In this document: piece after piece, positions 21,906 to 31,909 of the stretch
How positions within the stretch are numbered: the stretch's first letter is position 1
Layout: each line of letters begins with the position of its first letter
Assembly: GCF_028640845.1 (NCBI RefSeq)
Contig: NC_080540.1
Coordinates: 213,711,800 to 213,775,799 of the forward strand
DNA: 64,000 nucleotides
Direction of reading: 5' to 3'
Source of the DNA: Ahaetulla prasina
Taxonomy: Eukaryota > Chordata > Lepidosauria > Squamata > Colubridae
The notes under the pieces: generated by a model
Told to the model about the DNA's origin: nothing
Databases searched by the model: none
The model's input: only the letters and a program-made list of their open reading frames with translations
Translations under genes and position numbers: made by a program

Positions 21906-22098
21906 GCCTGGTCAGCCACTTCCCAGCCCCAGACTTCACTGTTGCCCGGGGAACACCCAGTAGGGGGTTCCTTTCAGGTCCCCACGCCAGCTGCAGGAGC
22001 TGGAGCAAAGGACGGGAACTCACCCTGCCCCACTGTAGCACTCAGGTCTCGGATGCAGGCTTGCTAATCTCCAATCCAGCATTCTAACAACATGAGCC
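21906..22098. mobile_element. Additional SINE-like or inserted segment
   Basis: Between the SINE head fragment ending 'attagcctg' and a later 'catgagccaccatg' (which matches the end of the SINE head at 28910) lies GC-richer sequence that the sister SINE lacks. It may be an insertion in the SINE head or a second element. No ends identified. Confidence 0.35.
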
Positions 22099-22319
22099 AC
22101 CATGCTCTTTCTATAGCAATATATTATCCATTGATAGCTTGCTGGGTTTGTTGCAACTTCACCAGAGCCCCATCAGCCAGGCCATTTCAGGATGACCCAG
22201 AATGGCCTTTGTTGGCTGCTGTAACAATCCTGTGGCACATAGCCACACCATACTTTACCCATTCCTAGCAATCTCTTAATTGTCCTGTCACCAACCTCTC
22301 ACAATGTGGATTCAGGATT

Positions 22320-23050
22320 GGGCTCTGAGAGACAAGTATAGCTCAAGAACTGCACCAACATCTTATGGGCATGAACCAAGAAGGCAAGAAAAATAGTATG
22401 TGAATCAGCAAAAAGAAAACAGAAGTAATGGCAATCAGAAGAAAAAAAGCATATCCTAAACATAGTAATAGAAGGAACAAGCAAAAAACAAGTATCCAAG
22501 TTCAAATATATAGGAACGACATCCATTGAAGATGATAAAATGGACAAGGTAGATTAAAATTACAATGCAGCAAGGCAAACCAAGTATTGGGACAGCTAGC
22601 TCCATTCCTACAACTTAAGGCAGTGCCGATGAGCACAAAGAAGCATCTCAAACACCCATGTTACCAGTGCCATGAAAGTTAATCACTGTGAAACTGAGAT
22701 GCTTGAGGAAAGCTGCTGGAGTGATCAGAAGAGATAAAAATCAGAAATGAGAGAGAAAGAATTGGCATAGAATCAATATTAAACTGTTTTTAAAAAACAG
22801 CAAATGAAGTTATTTGCTCACCTGGAGAGGATGTCTTGAGATTCCAGACTGTGTAAGGTATACGTCAAAGAACATGAGGTCAAAGGTGAAAGGACACGAG
22901 ACAGACCCAGAAGAAGATGGAGAGACATCATCAAATTCCACATCAATCACACCACAACAGCATAAATTAACAATGGTTGAGGGTCACCAGAAGAGCAAGA
23001 ACTAGAATTTTGTATCTCCCTCGACATCTGAAGCAGTAAAAGAGGAAGTA
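22320..23050 (+). pseudogene. Degenerate non-LTR retrotransposon ORF2 C-terminus, RTE-like
   Basis: Combining frames I read KTEVMAI, then a QVSKFKYLGT-like segment (here 'gtatccaagttcaaatatataggaacga'), then ANQVLGQLAPFLQLKA, and later a KRKTEPGRRWRDDI-like end. That order (KTEVM, FKYLG, then an RP.RW.DDI end) is typical of RTE-type ORF2 C-termini. Frames are heavily broken. Confidence 0.55.
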
Positions 23051-23214
23051 AAGAAGAAGAAAAGTGTGTCTTTATTTAAATTGCATTTTTAGCATGTTTT
23101 ATTGTAAACTACCCAGAGAGATCTGCCTATTGGGCAGTTTACATTTATAAATTAATATTAGTTAGTAATAGTAACATTTCAGCAGCAACAGTTGTAAGGA
23201 ATATGCCTATGGAC

Positions 23215-23532
23215 CACTATGGTGGGTTTCAAAATTTTTTAATACCAGTTCTGTCGGTGTGGCTTGGTGGGCGTGGCTGTGGAAAGATACTGTAAAATCT
23301 CCATTCCCATCTCACTCTAGGGGAAGGATACTGTAAAATCTCCATTCTCTCCTCAATCCAGGGGAAGGATACTGCAAAATCCCCATTTCCTCCCGATCAA
23401 CTGGGACTTGGAAGCCGGAGAATAGATGGGGGTGGGCCCAGTCAGAATTTTTACTACCGGTTCTCCAAACTACTCAAAATTTCCACTACTGGTTCTCCAG
23501 AACTGGTCAGAATCTGCTGAAACCCACCTCTG
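23215..23532. mobile_element. hAT MITE, 318 bp
   Basis: Left end cactatggtgggtttc, right end gaaacccacctctg. The exact 8-bp target duplication ctatggac is at 23207-23214 and 23533-23540. A roughly 55-bp segment beginning near gatactgtaaaatctccat repeats about three times at 23286-23390. Confidence 0.85.
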
Positions 23533-23540
23533 CTATGGAC

Positions 23541-25040
23541 TCTTTTTTAAGAGTGTCAAAATAGAAACACACACTAATTTATCTTACATTTTACAGAGCT
23601 TGAGTAGGCTGTGAGTTTCCTTAATCTCACTGCATATGGGGATATTTGGTGGAGAAAAATGGAGAAAAGCTTATTATATTCAGAGGTTTGTACCAAAGAA
23701 GTCATGACAGCATCTACTGAAAAAAGAGAACCATGATATTTTTATAATTTCCATTTATACTTATCTTTCCAATCCAGTACACAGAAATAGGAGCTGACTT
23801 TGACAAAATCTAGATCATGAACTTCTGCTCTGAATGGAAAGTTGGGAGTCCAATATATTTTGAATTAGTGCTGTAGAAGATCATAGAGATCTTGCTGGGC
23901 AAATTACATAGCACAATCAATTTTATTTTTAGACTCTAGATTGAAGGGGTGAGGCCATTATCAGAGGAGAAAGAGGCCACAATAGTTAGTGGATGCTGCA
24001 GTTCATCCTCTATTTGTAGCTTCTAGTCTAAAAATCTCTCTTTGCAGAGGCATAGATTCTGGCAGTTTGAGCAAGACTTTATAACATATATTTTCACACT
24101 GTAAAATGTTTTGATCTGGTGCCCAGAAGACCCAATGATTATATACTCCAGTTCCAAAATCCCAATGTTTTCACCATTTTTGGATTTACAAGCAGCTAAT
24201 GAGATCTGGCTCTCAATGTAGCCAGAATGCAAATACCCCATCAGATAACCTCCAAAAGGCAACTACGCAGATCAATAACATGGACATCTGGCAAAAAAGA
24301 AAAAAAAAGGAAAAAAATGCCATTTCTAATATCCTTCAAAGTTGAATAGTGGAATGAATAGCGGAATAACTTGATGCATTTGCTGTTTGGGTCAAATGGA
24401 AAAATAGCAAGTCATCCAATCAAAATCATTCCACATTCAGAAATCATCCATAGCAGCAACTGAATCTTCAGTTCTGGCAGTAGATTGGGACAATATTTTC
24501 TGATCTATCCAAAGACAACACAATAAATTTGGGGAATGTAAAGCAGACTGTGTAGCATCCGCTGCTTAGATATCCAACATTCATTGCTGGTTCCCTGACA
24601 TCTGCTGCACAAAGTGTTTCCTCCATCTTGTGTAATAATAGGGCTGGCCATGACTTTAAGCTGTAGATAAGTTATATCACCACAAGCATTTACATTAGTA
24701 CTGCCTTGATATTTCCCAGAATAGCATTTCTGCCACAGTTGTAGACTTTTCCTTCTGCTCCTGCTAGGTCTGTGTAGTGGCTAATTATGTTTGTTACTTT
24801 GGGATTGTTGGTAAAGAGCAGTATAAATTTTTTTTTTAATAAATAAGTAAATAAATAGTTGATTTTAAGAATAAATGAACATGATCAATACCAAGAAACA
24901 TGATAAGGCTTGCAAAGCAGGCAGAAGCCTAATTGATTTCAGTGGGATTTCCAAATATGACTGCTATGGATAGGAGACTCATACATTTTGTCTCTGATCC
25001 AACATAATATGTAGGTGATCCAAATCATTTCTAATGGATG
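23541..25040. other. Unannotated sequence
   Basis: No gene family recognised. An 80-codon open frame at 24023-24262 on the minus strand has moderately protein-like composition but no motif I know. Confidence 0.4.
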
Positions 25041-25049
25041 AAATATTTA

Positions 25050-25494
25050 GAATAGAATAGAATAGAATTTTTTATTGGCCAAGTGTGATTGGACACACAA
25101 GGAATTTGTCTTGGTGCATATGCTCTCAGTGTACATAAAAGAAAAGATACGTTCATCAAGGTACAACATTTACAACACAAATGATGGTCAATATATCAAT
25201 ATAAATCATAAGGATTGCCAGCAACAAAGTTACAGTCATACAGTCGTAAGTGGAAAAAGATTGGTGATGGGAACAATGAGAAGATTAATAGTAGTGCAGA
25301 TTTAGTAAATAGTTTGACAGTGTTGAGGGAATTATTTGTTTAGCAGAGTGATGGCCTTCGGGAAAAAACTGTTCTTGTGTCTAGTTGTTCTGGTGTGCAG
25401 TGCTCTATAGCGTCGTTTTGAGAGTAGGAGTTGAAACAGTTTATGTCCAGGATGTGAGGGGTCTGTAAATATTTTCACGGCCTTCTTCTATTCT
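25050..25494 (-). mobile_element. Snake1/L3-type CR1 LINE, 3' end
   Basis: Starts with (AATAG)n on the + strand at 25050, then ttattggccaagtgtgattggac. It ends near cacggccttcttct. A short direct repeat, at least aaatatt, flanks it (25041-25049, and just after the right end near 25496). Same family as the copies at 15598, 31150 and 45122. Confidence 0.85.
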
Positions 25495-25691
25495 AAATAT
25501 TTACTGCTCAATTCTTGTGACAGAGAGGAAGCATATATTCAGTCATCTGTTCCCATTCTGGGACAGTTCTCCAGAATGATCTGGAGTACTTTCCCCCAAG
25601 GAGAAAAGTTTCACATAGCTTTCATTGATTATTGGACTAATTGGAAAAAGTGATACTAAAACCAAATTTAAAGAAGACCAAACTGATGACC

Positions 25692-26074
25692 AAGAGCCAT
25701 GGTGGTGCAATGGTTACAATGCAGTACTGCAGGCTACTTCTGCTGATCACAGACTGCCAGCAGTTTGGCAGTTTGGGTCTCACCAGGGTCAAGGTTGACT
25801 CAGCTTCCAAGCAGTGGTGGATTGCTACTGGTTTGTCCTGGTTCGGGCGAACTGATAGCAGCGGTGGCAGGAGGTTCCGCCCACCTGCCCGGATGTCATT
25901 AAATACGTTCTGCGCATGCGAACTGGTAGCAAAGGTAAGTGAAACTCACCACTGCTTACAAGGTGGTAAAAGAGGACCCAGATTGCTGGGGGCAATATGC
26001 TGACTCTGTAAACAGTTTAGAGAGGGCTGGAAAGCACTATAAAGTGGTATATAAGTCTAAGTGCTATTGCTATG
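25692..26074 (+). mobile_element. tRNA-derived SINE, split by a hAT MITE
   Basis: The head has an A-box-like tggtgcaatggtta at about 25701-25714 and a B-box-like gcagtttgggtctc. The body shares 'aaggttgactcagc' and 'gaggacccagattgctgggg' with the SINEs at 21664 and 28660. The tail differs: cagtttagagagggctggaaag...gtgctattgctat rather than the L2-type end. Interrupted at 25812-25954. Confidence 0.8.
25812..25954. mobile_element. hAT MITE inside the SINE, 143 bp
   Basis: Left end cagtggtggattgctac, right end gaaactcaccactg. Target duplications are cttccaag (25804-25811) and cttacaag (25955-25962), 7 of 8 identical. The interior contains 'gttccgcccacc' and 'tgcgcatgcg', as in the copy at 47749. 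Confidence 0.85.
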
Positions 26075-26089
26075 ATAACAGGTAAAACA

Positions 26090-26570
26090 TCTAGTCTTAA
26101 AATTCACAACGAAGATATGAAAGTAGTGGTTACCTTCTGCCTTTTAGGATCAACCTCCAACAGAAAAGGAACATGCAGTCAATGAGCACTTGATACAGCA
26201 GCCATGAAAACCTTGAAAAAAATATTCAGATGCTACGATCTGTCTACACTTATACATTTCAAACTAATGCAAGCCACAGTGCTTCCTATGGATGTGAAAG
26301 CTAGGCTTTAAAGAAACAGGATAGAAAAAGTATGCGTTTGACCTTTTATGTTGGAGAAGACTCCTGAGAATACCGTGGACAACCAAGAAAACAAACAAAA
26401 GTTTCATCAAACAAATCAACCCAGCGTTCGTAGTCAAGACACAAATGATCACATTCAAACTCCCTCTTTCCTACTTCAAACACATTACATGAAGTCCTAT
26501 CTCTTGAAAAGGTTCTAATGCTGGGAAAGAGGGAACGAAAGTCAAGACGATCACCAGCAGCAAGGTGGAT
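26090..26570 (+). pseudogene. BovB (RTE) ORF2 C-terminal remnant
   Basis: In the plus sense, across frames, it reads SYGCESWALKKQDRK, then a segment corresponding to WCWRRLLRIPWTTKKTNKS, then the NP-x-FSLEAQ-like region, ending near a GGSEISNL-type remnant. This matches the order in the better BovB at 49975-50800. Internal stops and indels show an old copy. Confidence 0.65.
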
Positions 26571-26895
26571 CAGAGATCTCCAACCTTTCCAGCTAGGCGG
26601 ACTGGCAGGGAAGAGAGGGGAGGGTTCTGTGCATGCAGCAGGTGTGTGCATGCGCAGACATGCAGCTCCATTTATGTGAGCAACAGGCACACACACCTCT
26701 CATACAACTGCAGCTGTGCACATGCAACCACATGTGCTCATGCGCCGCTTGCACAAGTGGAACTTTGTGAGCTCTCCCCCACCACTCACAAGTTGGGGGA
26801 GGGATGGGGACCCACTACTCGCACGCTGGGGGGGGGAACCTGTGGACTAGATTACTGTGGTACTGAGTACTCCATTGGAAGGCTTGAAAGAACAG
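26571..26895. mobile_element. Possible hAT element (GGTCTCCAACCTT family)
   Basis: It starts cagagatctccaaccttt, like the left end of the palindromic MITE at 37225 (caggggtctccaat). The interior is rich in alternating purine-pyrimidine 'gcatgcgc' blocks. No clear right terminus or target duplication found. Confidence 0.4.
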
Positions 26896-27171
26896 ATTAG
26901 GATCGATCATCATGGGGTAAATTATTGCTAGGACTAAAAAACAACAACAGTCTGATGGCACATAAACAGTCAAACAACGAATCAATTGTTCGCAGTTATT
27001 AGACTATATCCAAGAACAGCCCATTTCAAACTGCCCCCCTATATGAGCACATTGCTTCTCTGTTTAAGCCAAGAGCAAACATTTTGCCCTCAAGCTAATT
27101 TTATCTGGTCCTCCTGCTAACCTTCAAAGCCATAGCCAAGGGATCAGTTACCCACATCAATCCAGCCAGGA

Positions 27172-27370
27172 GAAAATTTCCTGACAGTTAGAACAATTGA
27201 TCAGTGGAATGACTTGCCGCAAGAAGTTCTGGATGCTCCAACACTGGAGGTTTTTAAGAAGAGATTGGCCAACCATTTGTCTGAAATGGTATAGGATTTC
27301 CTGCTTGAGCAGAGGGTTGGACTAGAAGACCTCCAAGGCCCCTTCCAACTCTGTTATTCTGTTATTCATC
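27172..27370 (+). mobile_element. CR1 LINE 3' end
   Basis: Encodes [19 protein letters not shown] and APTLEVFKKRLANHLSEMV in plus sense, followed by the 3' end 'gttggactagaagacctcc' and short ATTCT-like tail repeats. 5'-truncated. Confidence 0.85.
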
Positions 27371-28370
27371 CCTGTCCAGACCATATTGTTGTACTTGCAA
27401 ACTTTCCCTTATATTTCATATTCTGATGGGAATATATTCTCTTAGTAGTTATTCAAGAGAATTATTCTTCAGGCGAACCAACTTTTAGAAATCCATGGGT
27501 ATATGCAGATGATGCAAACAACAATATTTTATGATACATAGTCTGCCATTTCTCTCACACTACCAGTATATTAAGAATGAAGCACAGGCACATAGTAACT
27601 AATTCATCGTGCTTTGGGATCATACAAGGATCACTGAGAATAAAGCATTCGTATCACATGCAGTTAAAATATATTTGACTTCTCTTCATGCCAATGAAAA
27701 GATGGAAGAGGCTATTTATCACAGGGTCTGGAAATAATAAGCTTTATTAGTCAGAAAACCACTATTAATTCCTGATGTGCTGTGGGGTAAGAGATCAGGA
27801 AAATATCTCTGTATCTGTGGAAAGAGCAATGTGATTTGACATTTAATCAAAGTTTCTGCATAGTTTACTCTCTGTAGTAATAGCCTAGGTATCTTCAAGT
27901 AGCAGGTTTCTACAAATCTTATTTTCCTGAATCATACAGAGGAAGACTATCAGAAAACTGAATGAAAAAAGTGAGTGATTCCTCTACAATGTTGCCTATC
28001 GGAGAATCTCCAGAATATTATCCATTTTTTGTCAGTAGAAAATGATGTTCCAGAGTAAAGGATGGTAATAACATTATCCTCAAACACAAACTAATTGCAG
28101 TAACCAGTTTTATTGGAGAGCTTTTGTCCAGAGAATATGCAGATGTTGGCTACAACTCAAAGGGTCAACTCAAGTTTGCAAGCTTGAAAACTTCAAATTC
28201 ACATCACCAGTAGATGGTTTCTGCTATTTTGCAAAATATATATTTTTTTGTAAATAAGCATAAATTAGTTATAATTAAAATAAATGTGTATGAGTATTTA
28301 TTCATGTAATCCAACATATGTAGATATAACAATATCTCCAGCAATATTATGATCTCTATCTTCTAATTTG
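27371..28370. other. Unannotated sequence
   Basis: No gene or known repeat recognised. Confidence 0.4.
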
Positions 28371-28371
28371 G

Positions 28372-28600
28372 TGCAGTGATTAAGGCATCAGGCCAGAAAC
28401 AGGGAGACTGGGAGTTCTAGTTCTCCTTAGGCACAAAGCCAGCTGGGTGACCTTAGGCGAGTCCCTCTCTCTCAGCCTTAGGAAGGCCTGGAAGATCCAT
28501 AAATTGTGCATCAGCAACATTTATGTGACCCTCTGTTTAGTGCTGCAAAAAACTCAAATCAAGGAAAGCCTCCATCAGTAAAAAAAATGGAGAGCAATCT
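28372..28600 (+). mobile_element. tRNA-derived SINE
   Basis: A-box-like tggtgcagtgattaaggc at about 28371-28388 and B-box-like gggagttctagttctcc. The body has 'agccagctgggtgaccttaggcgagtc'. The same head, reversed, is seen at 35585 and 52590. These boxes mark internal RNA polymerase III promoters, now decayed. Confidence 0.65.
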
Positions 28601-28659
28601 CACATTGCATGCTCCAAGACATGTAAGGAATTGGAATGCTAATAATTGAACAGAAGTTC

Positions 28660-28925
28660 TTTTTTTTTTTTAATTTACATTTATATCCCGCCCTTCTCCG
28701 AAGACTCAGGGCGGCTTACAGTGTGTAAGGCAATAGTCTCATTCTATTTGTATATTTACAAAGTCAACTTATTGCCCCCCCAACAATCTGGGTCCTCATT
28801 TTACCTACCTTATAAAGGATGGAAGGCTGAGTCAATCTTGGGCCTGGTGGGATTCGAGCCTGCAGTAATTGCAGGCTGCTGTGTTTTAATAACAGGCTAT
28901 CTTACAGCCTGAGCCACCATGGTCT
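28660..28925 (-). mobile_element. tRNA-derived SINE with L2-like 3' end
   Basis: Minus sense: a head starting ccatggtggctcaggctg with B box ggctcgaatcccacc, a body with 'tgaggacccagattgttggg', an end 'ccgccctgagtcttcggagaaggg', and an A-rich tail (poly-T at 28660-28672 on +). The 3' end imitates the L2 LINE tail, consistent with mobilisation by L2 enzymes. Confidence 0.85.
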
Positions 28926-28932
28926 ATTCTTG

Positions 28933-29806
28933 ATATTAAGAAGTATAAAAATACTGTACAACAACAGTTACTCTTCAAGTACCTGCTCTTTGCAATTGAA
29001 CCTTCAATCCTCAATTGCCGTATTAAAAATCAGACATTCAAGCTTAACGTTTGGTTCACACCCAGCTTTAAAATAGATTTAAAAATCAGCTGCTTACACT
29101 AGACCAGTGTTACCCAACTTCAGAAATTTTAAGAGGTGGAGACTTCAACTCCCAGAATTCCTCAGCCAGCATCAGGAGGCTTACCATGTATCCTAGTTTG
29201 AAAGAAATGTCTCAGTTGGACATCCTGGCCAGTTTACAAACCTTTCAGAAAGAAGTCCTGCAACAGATCTTGATCACATCAGATATATCTTCGGTCCAGA
29301 GGAGATGAAGCAGCTGTAGAATTAGGGCCCAAACAGACTAGCAGGCTCACAGCTAGCAAACAGGCATGAGGCTAGACCAAAGAACCAATGAATAATAAAT
29401 TATCATCTAATTCAGCAAAAGGAAAGCAAGTTGTACTTTACCGTAGCTAAATCTATATTTCCCCTTTGAGGTCTGTTGCAGGACTTCTTTCTGAAAGGTT
29501 TGTAAACTGGCCAGGATGTCCAACTGAGACATTTCTTTCAAACTAGGATACATGGTAAGCCTCCTGATGCTGGCTGAGGAATTCTGGGAGTTGAAGTCTC
29601 CACCTCTTAAAATTTCTGAAGTTGGGTAACACTGGTCTAGTGTAAGAGGCTGATTTTAAAATCTATTTTAAAGCTGGGTGTGAACCAAACGTTAAGCTTG
29701 AATGTCTGATTTTTAATACGGCAATTGAGGATTGAAGGTTCAATTGCAAAGAGCACGTACTTGAAGAGTAACTGTCGTTGTACAGTATTTTTATACTTCT
29801 TAATAT
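28933..29806. repeat. Large inverted repeat: two 335-bp arms with a 204-bp spacer
   Basis: The left arm 28933-29267 is the reverse complement of the right arm 29472-29806 with only a handful of mismatches by eye (for example acctgctc versus acgtgctc). The arms include a stretch like the 'acttcaactcccagaat' palindromic-MITE family. The outer edges stop sharply at atattaag (left) and its complement (right), and the inner edges at caacaga and its complement. The spacer 29268-29471 is unique here. Confidence 0.9.
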
Positions 29807-30500
29807 TGATGTCTTTGACAGAAATAGCTAGAGAATAGGAACATATAATTTTAAAAATGAAGTGTTGTCCAGAGACTTAAGTACTGTACATCCAAGAAAT
29901 AATTATGAACTACCAGACAGAAGGTTGGATGCCCTTTATTATTTGCAGTGACAGCACAGGTGCTACCGGTATAATGCTGAGAAAACCAAACAAAAATACT
30001 TTAGCTCAGTCAGTGGTTAAAATGAGTACTCAGAATGTTTGCCGAATTAAAGCATAGACATAGGCTTTACTGAATATATGCTTGAGAAGCATGATCTTGG
30101 GGAATTACAGCTATAACAGAACACCAATAAAGTCTTGTATATAATTGCACAGGTATGCTAGGTCTTCTCCCCTTTCTTCTCATCCTGTTCTCTGTGGTTT
30201 TGTTTCACTCTTTTGGGGCTGAGGCATTTGTTGTTCTTAGCAAGAGAGATGGTTTCACAGTGGAGCAACCAACGGAAATTATTTCCGTTGATAAACAGAT
30301 GCTCCATTCCGTGGGGTAACGGATCCACCATTTCAAAAAATAGAAAAGATTTAAATACAGCTGGATACATTTGTTTTCCTTTCCTTCCTTTCAGGGAAAC
30401 CACTTTAGAAATAAAACTCAGCTCGGGTTAAGTGTATTCCATAGATAGGAGGTACGATAGAAGAACTTCCAGCTTTCCAACAGTTTAGCTAAGGATAATG
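29807..30500. other. Unannotated sequence
   Basis: No confident gene. A pyrimidine tract followed by ag lies at about 30370-30394, but no coding exon could be supported next to it. Confidence 0.4.
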
Positions 30501-30504
30501 TTTT

Positions 30505-30890
30505 CCAGATTTGGCACCTTTAAAATACTGTATATGGACTTCAACTCCCAGATTTCCCCAGGGAGTAGGGCACTGGTGGAATGCTGCTGGTTTAACAACC
30601 GGTTCGTGAGAGCACGCTTCATGCTGAAAATGGAGCATTTAGAAACTCAGTACTTATCTTCCAAGTCAGCAATGGTAAGTAGAACAGCAAGAGGGGGAAA
30701 ATCAGCTGTGCCACACAATTGATATGAGCTAGAAAGCAGGAAATAAAGGACAGAATAGAGCAGGGACAGGATAGGGCGGGGGTAGGCGGGCAGGGCCAGC
30801 TGATCGTCGGAGCTCGAACCCATCCGAACCGGCTGAATTCATCTCTACAGTAGGGGAATTCAAGTCCACACATCTTAAAGTTATAGGGGG
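30505..30890. mobile_element. Palindromic MITE, split by another MITE
   Basis: The left half includes ggacttcaactcccag (about 30537-30552). The right half includes the complement-like gaattcaagtccacacatcttaaag (about 30857-30881). This is the same fold-back family as 37225-37352. The MITE at 30571-30847 separates the halves. Confidence 0.55.
30571..30847. mobile_element. hAT MITE nested in a palindromic MITE, 277 bp
   Basis: It begins cactggtggaatgctg and ends gaaccggctgaattcatctcta, both diverged forms of the CAGTGGTGG family, with 'taacaaccggttc' near the left end. Flanks gagtaggg (30563-30570) and cagtaggg (30848-30855) match at 7 of 8. Confidence 0.65.
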
Positions 30891-31149
30891 CATGCATAAG
30901 TGCACTAACATGCCTATCGTTCCTGTCATTGTATTTTTATTCTTTTATTTTTGTTCTCATTTTTGTTTGACAAATTCTAATAAATAAATAAAGTTGCCAA
31001 GTTTAAAAAACATGGAGCTAGGACTGTCCCAAAAATATTCTAGACACAATACATGATAAACAGATGACTGATAGATGATGGATGGACAGACGGACGGACA
31101 ACATGAGCATTTTGAGGCCAGCTGTCATTTTATAACCACTGTATAAAGT

Positions 31150-31905
31150 ATCTAACATCAAAAACATCATCAACTAACATCAAAAGCTAACATCAAAAAT
31201 GTCATCAAAAAGCACAAGAAAGAATGTTCTTTCTGCACCAACTCAGAAAGCTCAAACTGCCCAAGGAGCTGCTGATATAGTTCTACAGAGGAATTATTAA
31301 GTCTGTCATCTGCACCTCTATAACTGTCTGGTTTGGTTCTGCAACCCAACAAGACAGACACAGACTTCAGAGGATAATTAGAATTGCAGAATAAACAATT
31401 GCTACCTGCCTTCCATTGAGGTCCTGTATACTGCAGGAATCAAAAAGAGGGCTGTGAAAATATTTGTAGACCGCTCACATCCTGGACATAAACTGTTTCA
31501 ACTCCTACCCTCAAAACAACACTACAGAGCACTGCACACCAGAACAACTAAACACAAGAACAGTTTTTTCCCGAACGCCATCACTCTGCTAAACAAATAA
31601 TTCCCTCAACACTAAATCTGCACTACTATTAATCTTCTCATCATTCCTATCACCTATCTCCTTCCACTTATGACTGTATGACTGTAACTTTGTTGCTTGT
31701 ATCCTTATGATTTATATTGATATTGACTGTTTCCTGCTTATTTGTACCCTATAACTATCACTAAGTGTTGTACCTTAGAATTCTTGATGAATGTATCTTT
31801 TCTTTCATGTACAGTGAGAACATTTGCACCAAGACAAATTCCTTGTGTGTCCAATCACACTTGACAATAAAAAATCTATTCTATTCTATTCTATTCTATC
31901 TGGGC
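31150..31905 (+). mobile_element. Snake1/L3-type CR1 LINE with CTATT pentamer tail
   Basis: Plus-sense copy of the family at 15598, 25050 and 45122. Across frames the ORF2 C-terminus reads QLRKLKLPKELL, FYRGII-SVICTSI-VWFGSA, QQDRHRLQRIIR, then YRALHTRTTKHKNSFFPNAI. In-frame stops (for example after ELL and after IAE) show decay. The 3' end is caagacaaattccttgtgtg...ttgacaataaaaaatc followed by (CTATT)n at 31876-31900. Confidence 0.85.
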
Positions 31906-31909
31906 CCTG

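Noticed and set aside
30158..30431. Possible host exon next to a pyrimidine tract and ag
   Set aside because: The open frames on either strand have no recognisable domain, and no matching donor site or neighbouring exon was found.
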